Part shown: positions 58,405-64,000 of the stretch, piece after piece
Layout: every line of letters starts with the position of its first letter
Numbering within the stretch: position 1 is the stretch's first letter
DNA from: a virus
Strand: one strand, 5' to 3'
IMG/VR virus record: IMGVR_UViG_3300035490_000050
Coordinates: 1 to 64,000 of that record
DNA length: 64,000 nucleotides
Notes under the pieces: model-generated
The model's input: the letters and a program-made list of their open reading frames with translations, nothing else
What the model was told of the DNA's origin: nothing
The model's database searches: none
Translations under genes and position numbers: made by a program

Positions 58405-59733
58405 ATGCCGCATGTAACCGGCACAGTCGGCGCGCACGGCCCGATCAAGCCGTTCGAGTTCTTCACTGAATCACCCGCCAATCCGCCCGCCCAAACGGCG
58501 ATTGACGACGGCTCCGATGGGTGGGACGGATTAGCTAGTACCTTCGGTCAGACAGCGGTAGCAATCGCCGCATCTCTTGCGTTAACCGTCTCCATGACGG
58601 CGGCGGCGCAACAACCGTATATCCAAGATGAGCTTCCGCAACAGGCTACTGTAGTCGATGATATTCAGTGGCAGAATCCTACTTTCCCCATTGCTCCGTC
58701 ATGGAACATTCAACAGTTCCTTGTTGACACGGATTACATCCCACAGATTTCGGTTGATGAACAGTACAGGGTCGAGCCGGTACAGCCTGTCGCTTTTGAG
58801 TCCGACTGGACAACCCCACTCATCTTCACGGACCCGGATTATCCTCCGCAAATAGGAGTAGATGAGAGTCCTTGGCAGAACCCTGTCCAACCTTTCTCTC
58901 CAGCATGGAACCAGCAAGTAACATTCTACGATTCCGATCCTCTTCCTTCGCTGGTTGATGAGGTTTACTGGTTTTATTCTACTCCGTTTAATCAGCCTTC
59001 ATGGAATATTCAACTATCTCAACCCGACATCGACTACGTACCGCCCATAGCCGCAACAGTTGTAGATGAAATCTATGCTCTTCCTCTGCCGTCAAGCGTT
59101 CCTGGTGCGGATTGGTTTACTCAGCCTGTTACGGTAGATGGAGACTACACACCTCAAATCTCAATAGAGGAGCAATTCTGGCAGAACCCTGTAATTCCTG
59201 TCCCGCCACAGGCGAATCTACAGTCTCCAGTACCACTCGATGCAGATTATCTTCCACAGATCACAGTGGATGAGCAGTACTGGATAAACCCTGTTAAGCC
59301 GCAGGTTCCTGGCGCGGATTGGACCTACCAGCCACCGCCTGTTGAGGATGACTACTTACCATCTCTTTCGATAGACGACACGCCGTGGGTCAATCCTGTA
59401 GCGCCGGTAGCGCCTCAGTGGAACGCTCAACCCCCTACGGCTCCAGACGCAGATTACATTCCTCAGATAGCCGTTTCTGATGACGTTTGGCAGAATCCTA
59501 TTGCGCCGCCAGGACCAGGAGCGGATTGGAATAAACCGCTGGTCACAGTTGATGAGCAGCGGGTTACCTACGTTGCGCCGCCGTTAGTTCCTGAAGAAAT
59601 TTACTGGATAAACCACGTCAAGCCGACAGGAATAGAGAACATTCCTTTACAGCAGTGGACGTTTGATGAGTGGGGATTACCGATTGCGCCGTCAGTGACG
59701 ACATCGTTTGTGGTCTGGCTAAATGATGATTAG
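58405..59733 (+). CDS. tandem-repeat virion protein, 442 aa
   Basis: About nine to ten tandem repeats of 33-37 residues fill residues 90-420. The unit reads roughly DxDYxPQIxVDEQYWxNPVxP followed by PGADWxxQ (for example DADYLPQITVDEQYW and DADYIPQIAVSDDVW). The N-terminus has an Ala-rich hydrophobic stretch (TAVAIAASLALTVSMTAAAQ). A flexible Pro/Tyr-rich spike or tail-fibre arm is plausible. Confidence 0.6.
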   Translation: MPHVTGTVGAHGPIKPFEFFTESPANPPAQTAIDDGSDGWDGLASTFGQTAVAIAASLALTVSMTAAAQQPYIQDELPQQATVVDDIQWQNPTFPIAPSWNIQQFLVDTDYIPQISVDEQYRVEPVQPVAFESDWTTPLIFTDPDYPPQIGVDESPWQNPVQPFSPAWNQQVTFYDSDPLPSLVDEVYWFYSTPFNQPSWNIQLSQPDIDYVPPIAATVVDEIYALPLPSSVPGADWFTQPVTVDGDYTPQISIEEQFWQNPVIPVPPQANLQSPVPLDADYLPQITVDEQYWINPVKPQVPGADWTYQPPPVEDDYLPSLSIDDTPWVNPVAPVAPQWNAQPPTAPDADYIPQIAVSDDVWQNPIAPPGPGADWNKPLVTVDEQRVTYVAPPLVPEEIYWINHVKPTGIENIPLQQWTFDEWGLPIAPSVTTSFVVWLNDD

Positions 59734-59744
59734 TAAGAGAACTG

Positions 59745-59772
59745 TTGCGCTATCTGTGTTTTGGGGTACAAT
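59745..59772 (+). promoter_or_regulatory. candidate promoter
   Basis: TTGCGC at 59745-59750 and TACAAT at 59767-59772 with a 16-base spacer. It lies just before a short leader ORF and hairpin that precede the gene at 59852. Confidence 0.5.
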
Positions 59773-59786
59773 AGGGACGTTGAGCA

Positions 59787-59840
59787 ATGGCGACCGGGAG
59801 CCAGCCGTTCTCTAAGGAACAACTTGATGTAAGTTGTTGA
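59787..59840 (+). promoter_or_regulatory. leader ORF (17 codons) overlapping a hairpin
   Basis: An ATG at 59787, after AGGGA, opens a 17-codon frame MATGSQPFSKEQLDVSC. Its last codons form an eight-base hairpin, AACAACTT / AAGTTGTT (59818-59838), just upstream of GGAGGG and the TTG start at 59852. Ribosome movement through the leader could open or close the hairpin and so control translation. This is inferred from layout. Confidence 0.35.
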
Positions 59841-59851
59841 TAGGAGGGAAC

Positions 59852-60412
59852 TTGGGAGGCTTTTTCAGCGCACTCTTCGGCGGCCAAAATTCCGTTTTGA
59901 ATTCCGACATCGGTAAAATGGGGCAAATTGGTGGATTTGCCACTGATACAGGAGAGAAGAATATCTCTGCTGGCAGCGATTTTATGCGTGCCTTGACCAG
60001 CGGGGATGCTTCAAAGATAAGCCAAGTTCTTGCGCCAGCTATTTCTGCTGCGAAAACATCGAATCAGCAGACCCAAAAGACAAATGCAGAGATGGGCACT
60101 CGTTCAGGCGGGACGGCTGCGACCAACGCGGCAAGTAGCGATAAACTCCATTCTGACATAACAAACCTCACTGGGAGTCTCACAGGAAACGCTGCGTCGA
60201 ATCTGTTGAGTTCGGGAACTAGCCTGTTAGGGCAAGGAGCGGCGGCAACACAAGGGGAGGCCGATCTATCTCAAATCAGATACCAGAACTGGATGGACAG
60301 CATCCTTGGGAAGGGGATTACAACAGCGGTATCGGCGGCAGAGACTTATGCCTTGGGAGGTATGGGGGGGGCTAAGAAACCAAAGGAAAATGACGACGAT
60401 GATGATTCGTAA
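59852..60412 (+). CDS. virion-type protein, 186 aa, TTG start
   Basis: TTG at 59852 with GGAGGGAAC upstream. Begins MGGFFSALFGGQNSVLNSDI and contains KISQVLAPAISAAKTSNQQT and an acidic end (NDDDDDS). I have a general memory of phage proteins of this layout (GGFFS-LFGG). It may be an ejection or minor tail protein. Confidence 0.55.
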   Translation: MGGFFSALFGGQNSVLNSDIGKMGQIGGFATDTGEKNISAGSDFMRALTSGDASKISQVLAPAISAAKTSNQQTQKTNAEMGTRSGGTAATNAASSDKLHSDITNLTGSLTGNAASNLLSSGTSLLGQGAAATQGEADLSQIRYQNWMDSILGKGITTAVSAAETYALGGMGGAKKPKENDDDDDS

Positions 60413-60454
60413 CATACGGGATGGGACAAGAAAAATCAAAGGAAGGAAAGCATC

Positions 60455-60766
60455 ATGGCAAACGACGCAGCATGGCAAGCAGGAGTGGATATTGCATCAA
60501 AGCACAAGGACGACAAGAAGAACAAAGGTTCATGGGGAAACTTTGGTCAGACTCAGCAACCGAAGGAAAGCGGCTGGAAGAAAGCCATGCACGTCCTGTT
60601 TCCTATTTCCAACTTCGACAAAGGCGGTAAGGTCAAAAAGACGGGCGTATACAAGTTGAAAAAGGGTGAGCGTGTATTGACCGTAGCGCAGCAAAAAGCG
60701 CATGGATTGAAAAAGGGCGGAAAGAAGAAGTCTACGTCTCGCAAGCGTGTTTCGTCGAAGGGATAA
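60455..60766 (+). CDS. basic protein, 103 aa, KRVSSKG tail
   Basis: ATG with AAGGAAAGC upstream. Contains FDKGGKVKKTGVYKLKKGER, a GGxVxxTGxYxLxxGE motif seen in several phage small proteins, and a Lys-rich tail ending KSTSRKRVSSKG. The N-terminus MANDAAWQAGVDIASKH parallels that of the next gene. Confidence 0.6.
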   Translation: MANDAAWQAGVDIASKHKDDKKNKGSWGNFGQTQQPKESGWKKAMHVLFPISNFDKGGKVKKTGVYKLKKGERVLTVAQQKAHGLKKGGKKKSTSRKRVSSKG

Positions 60767-60771
60767 TTTCA

Positions 60772-62496
60772 ATGGCAAATGCTGAGGCATGGGCAGAAGG
60801 CGCAAGGATAGGATCAGAACTTGCACAGGAGCGCCGCGCCCACAAGCAAGCACTGTATGACCAGCAATTTCAGGATAAGCACGATGAAATTCAGGGCATG
60901 ATCGACAATCTTGGAACGAAACTTGCGGCTTTTTCTGAAGACAAAAGGAATACCCGAGATTACCTCAAGATGCAGGACCAACTAGCACAAGCCATCCAAT
61001 CAAGAGACGCGCACTGGAAGAGTTTAGATCATCCTAACGCGATTCAGAAGTTTGGAAAGATGCTTGGCAAGGACTTGAGGTTTAAGAAGCAAGCAGCACC
61101 TATTCCTGTCGCGCCTCCGGTCTACGGACAGCCTACGATGGACGTAAACGGAGAAAAGGTACAAGGCCCACAGACGCCAGCACAGAGGAGAGCGGCGGCG
61201 GAGGCTAGTCAGCTAGTAGCGGCTGCACCGCTGTCTCCTGAGCAGCAAGCGACTACGACAGCTAATGCTGGAGCGGCAGGTAATTTGGCGTCAATTCAAG
61301 CCGCTTTGAAAAACTTCGATACGCTTAATCCTGATGCGACACAGGAGGAGCGGAATAGTTTCCGTAATACTTTGATACAGAGAGGGCTGCTTGGACAAGA
61401 GAAGCCAACTCTGAAACTATACACTCTGCCAGATGGAACAAAAGCATGGTTGGATGCTACCCGTCCAGACCTGATTCCTCCAGGTTCTACGGCAGCAGTT
61501 ACGGAGACGGAAGGTACTCGTAAACGTGCCGACTATGAAGAGTTCAAAAAGAAGAATCCTACATATAACGGTTCATTTGAAGAGTGGACGGCTTTAGAAG
61601 CAGCTAAAGGAAGAGCACAGGCTCCGAAACCTGAGACTTTCGATACACAGTATAAGGCAATTCTGGTCAAGGAAGCGTCTGGACAACCTTTAACAGCAGA
61701 TGAACAGGCACATAAGGCGGCATGGCAGATTTACAACAAAGAAACAAAAATTGATCCCGGTGTAGCAAGAGCGGCGGCGTTCGGTGCAATGCGTTATATC
61801 CCTATAATCGATCTCAACAATCCCGAAAAAGTTGTAATGATGCGTGCAGGAGATGCGGCTAAGGCAGGAGCAAGCACACCACAGAGTATTGGATTTAAGA
61901 CAGATGCGGCAATCACTCGTTATATGACGAGCGGTCAGGGTGCGACTAATATCAACTACTTCAACACAGCCACAGGCCACTTGGAACTTTTAAGGCAAGC
62001 TGGAGAAGCATTGAATAACGGTGATTATCCTGCATTCAATAGTTTTGCAAATCGTTTTGCAACTGCGACAGGTGATCCCGCACCAACAAACTTTGATACC
62101 GTAAAAAGCGCCGTAGCTGGTGAGCTATCCAAGACGTTTAAGGGCACAGGAGCAACAGATCAAGAAATCGCCGAGATTAGCACTACGCTCAATAATGCGC
62201 AATCTCCGCAACAGATTGTAGGATCAATAACGTATTACACGAAACTAATGGGAGAGAAATTAGATGCCTTGAAGGGTCAGTATGAGGCTGGAAAGACAGG
62301 AAAGCCGAACTTTCCAACGCCTCCACCAGGATTGGGAGACGGAACCACACCGCAAGGAGGAGGGAATACCACCCCTAAATCTAAAGGGAGGCGTAGTATC
62401 AAAGGTGCTATGAAGTTGCCAGAAAACAAAGGGAAGACGGAAGCAGAAGTCACAAAACATCTGACTGATTCTGGCTATACTCCGGTGAAACCATAA
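60772..62496 (+). CDS. internal virion/ejection-type protein, 574 aa
   Basis: ATG at 60772, five bases after the previous stop. It begins MANAEAWAEGARIGSELAQE, matching the N-terminal pattern of the preceding gene. Long helical and Ala/Gln-rich regions dominate; the C-terminus is Pro/Gly/Lys-rich. The position before a large ejection-type protein and the lack of catalytic motifs suggest an internal or ejection protein. Its stop overlaps the next ATG. Confidence 0.5.
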   Translation: MANAEAWAEGARIGSELAQERRAHKQALYDQQFQDKHDEIQGMIDNLGTKLAAFSEDKRNTRDYLKMQDQLAQAIQSRDAHWKSLDHPNAIQKFGKMLGKDLRFKKQAAPIPVAPPVYGQPTMDVNGEKVQGPQTPAQRRAAAEASQLVAAAPLSPEQQATTTANAGAAGNLASIQAALKNFDTLNPDATQEERNSFRNTLIQRGLLGQEKPTLKLYTLPDGTKAWLDATRPDLIPPGSTAAVTETEGTRKRADYEEFKKKNPTYNGSFEEWTALEAAKGRAQAPKPETFDTQYKAILVKEASGQPLTADEQAHKAAWQIYNKETKIDPGVARAAAFGAMRYIPIIDLNNPEKVVMMRAGDAAKAGASTPQSIGFKTDAAITRYMTSGQGATNINYFNTATGHLELLRQAGEALNNGDYPAFNSFANRFATATGDPAPTNFDTVKSAVAGELSKTFKGTGATDQEIAEISTTLNNAQSPQQIVGSITYYTKLMGEKLDALKGQYEAGKTGKPNFPTPPPGLGDGTTPQGGGNTTPKSKGRRSIKGAMKLPENKGKTEAEVTKHLTDSGYTPVKP

Positions 62497-64000
62497 TGCC
62501 ACCAAAGAAACAACCCGTCGCGGATATTTACGCGAATCTACCTGAAGCTCCAGAGCAACAGGACATTTACGCGAATATGCCTGATGCGTTTGCTGCGCCA
62601 GCAGACAACACAGAAGGTAAGTTTAGAATGCGCACCCCAGAAGGCACAGAAATTAGTGTCCCTTACAGCAGGGTTATGGATGCCTATAAGTACGGATACA
62701 AGATTCATCCTGACGACAGGAATAAGTTCGGCGATGCCAAAGTTGCCGAATTGAAAAGAAAAGGACTTAAAGGTACATTCAATCCCGATACAGACTTGCC
62801 AGAGGCGTTTGATGTAGTGAAAGCGTCTCCGCCTACAGGGTCGCTGGATTGGATTAAACAAAAAGGTAACGCTATACACGAGGGTATAGTAAATGCTCTT
62901 CCTACTATTGGAGGCATTGCTGGCGGTGTACTCGCTGGAGGGGCAGGACTAGAGACTGGACCGCTTGATGCCTACGTTATAGCTCCAGCGGGAGCGGCGG
63001 CGGGTGGTGGGTTAGGAGAAGATATTCGCCAATCCATAGAGGAGTTTGAACATCCTTACGACCACAGAATGACCGCCAAGGAAGCGGCAGGTCATATTGC
63101 CGGTCAAGCAGCAGTGCAAGCAGGAAACGAAATAACGGGACGTTTCGCAGGCAGGGTACTATCTCCGGCTGCGAAATTTTACGGTGAGACCGCTATAGAA
63201 TCAGACAAAGCTGGATTTAGGATGCTTCCTTCTGAGGCGAGAGGAACTAAGCCTAATGTATTTGAGACATATCCAAAGGGTTCTATTTTTACGTCTGGAA
63301 AAATGTCTGAATGGAGAATTGCACAAAATAAAGAAACTGAGCAAGCGGCAAAAGATTTAGCAGATTCTATATCGACTAAATCGTTAAGTAAAACCTCATC
63401 CAGAGAGGAGGCTGGAAAGGTTATTCGTAGCGGTATTGAAAAACACATGGAGAAGTTCCGAGCTATTCAAACCTCCATGTACAACAGGATCAATAAACTA
63501 GCTAGTGGAGTTAATCCTTCGCGCACTGATATGGTTGCGTTCGCCAAGCAAGAACTGCAAAGATTGAACGCCGCCCAAAAAGCGGGTGGTGCCACTCAAA
63601 TGACTCCATTCCGTCAAAGGCTTCAAAGTATTGTGGATAATAAGATGCCCACTGCCCCATTCAATGCAATGAAGGATTTGAGATCGGCTTTGCTTGCTGA
63701 GGCAAGAGATGATAATGATCTATTATCCGGTCCGGAAAAGGGATTCTTGAAGAAGATGGCTGGAATAATAGACAACTCAATAGAGGATAGTCTCAAAAAA
63801 TCTGGAGTTAAAGGACTGCCGGAATTATGGCGTTCCGCTAATTCCATGACCCGCGAAGAGCATGAGATGTTTGAAAAGAAACTCATTGAAAACCTAGCGG
63901 CCAAGAAAAATCCGGAAGATATAGCTCTTGTGTTAAGAGGGAACTCGCCGAACGCGATTTCTCAAATTGGAATACAAGAGACAAGAGACGCGATGAGCGT
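62496..64000 (+). CDS. partial large ejection-type protein
   Basis: ATG at 62496 overlaps the previous stop as TAATG; the frame is open to the right edge (501 codons seen). The N-terminus repeats DIYANLP (10-16) and DIYANMP (24-30), a pattern seen at the start of large internal virion proteins. A Gly-rich hydrophobic segment (LPTIGGIAGGVLAGGAGLET) near 135-155 could cross a membrane. Long helices follow. It is probably an ejectosome component. A host-membrane lytic domain may lie beyond the edge. Confidence 0.55.
   Translation, partial: MPPKKQPVADIYANLPEAPEQQDIYANMPDAFAAPADNTEGKFRMRTPEGTEISVPYSRVMDAYKYGYKIHPDDRNKFGDAKVAELKRKGLKGTFNPDTDLPEAFDVVKASPPTGSLDWIKQKGNAIHEGIVNALPTIGGIAGGVLAGGAGLETGPLDAYVIAPAGAAAGGGLGEDIRQSIEEFEHPYDHRMTAKEAAGHIAGQAAVQAGNEITGRFAGRVLSPAAKFYGETAIESDKAGFRMLPSEARGTKPNVFETYPKGSIFTSGKMSEWRIAQNKETEQAAKDLADSISTKSLSKTSSREEAGKVIRSGIEKHMEKFRAIQTSMYNRINKLASGVNPSRTDMVAFAKQELQRLNAAQKAGGATQMTPFRQRLQSIVDNKMPTAPFNAMKDLRSALLAEARDDNDLLSGPEKGFLKKMAGIIDNSIEDSLKKSGVKGLPELWRSANSMTREEHEMFEKKLIENLAAKKNPEDIALVLRGNSPNAISQIGIQETRDAMS

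Noticed and set aside
1-64000. integrase, attachment sites and tRNA genes
   Set aside because: No recombinase motif, no att-like direct repeat pair and no tRNA could be found, so a temperate lifestyle is not supported by this window.

Overview
This window looks like about 64 kb of a tailed double-stranded DNA phage genome (or a prophage or metagenomic viral contig). The evidence is a contiguous virion module: small and large terminase, portal, scaffold, coat protein, head-tail adaptor, fibre, tail hub and ejection-type proteins. A lysis cassette is embedded in it, and dozens of short overlapping genes of unknown function surround it. No tail sheath and no tape-measure protein is visible, and the portal, adaptor and large internal proteins suggest a podovirus-like particle (inference). 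A Sec signal peptide, two lipoprotein signals and several small membrane proteins fit a Gram-negative host. The secreted-protein style of the fibre reminds me of Acidobacteriota, but this is only a weak impression. No integrase, DNA polymerase, helicase or tRNA gene was seen; replication genes probably lie past the left edge.

Layout. Positions 1-9479 form a leftward (minus-strand) arm. It opens at the divergence point with a MoxR-type AAA ATPase, a DUF3150-like protein and a metallopeptidase/VWA protein. A run of small unknown genes follows, then a ParB-like protein near the left edge. Positions 9480-10803 are a 1.3 kb noncoding divergence region with opposing promoters, direct repeats and several inverted repeats, a candidate replication or partition control region. 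From 10804 everything is transcribed rightward. Positions 10.8-24.4 kb hold about 40 tightly overlapping early genes: many one- or two-CxxC zinc-ribbon microproteins, a DNA methyltransferase, a DGQHR/ParB-like protein, an HExxH metallopeptidase and an XRE regulator. Positions 24.5-33.6 kb carry an Ig-like virion protein, terminase and portal. Positions 34-45 kb carry scaffold, coat, decoration, adaptor and a 1581-residue fibre/tailspike. Positions 45.3-48.5 kb hold lysis genes and a small repressor-like gene, closed by a strong terminator. Positions 48.5-64 kb hold basic microproteins, tail proteins and the start of a large ejection-type protein that runs off the right edge.

Genes are packed with ATGA or TGATG overlaps and use a strong GGGAGAGGG-type ribosome binding site, so translational coupling is probably the main way expression is balanced. 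The most unusual features are: (1) a family of very small Lys/Arg-rich proteins ending in KRVA-K-like tails, scattered between virion genes; (2) the MoxR/DUF3150/VWA-peptidase cassette beside the putative origin; (3) a gene nested inside another at the first rightward promoter; (4) a possible +1 frameshift or leader peptide at the portal start and an attenuator-like leader before the scaffold block; and (5) a Sec signal peptide on the huge fibre protein.
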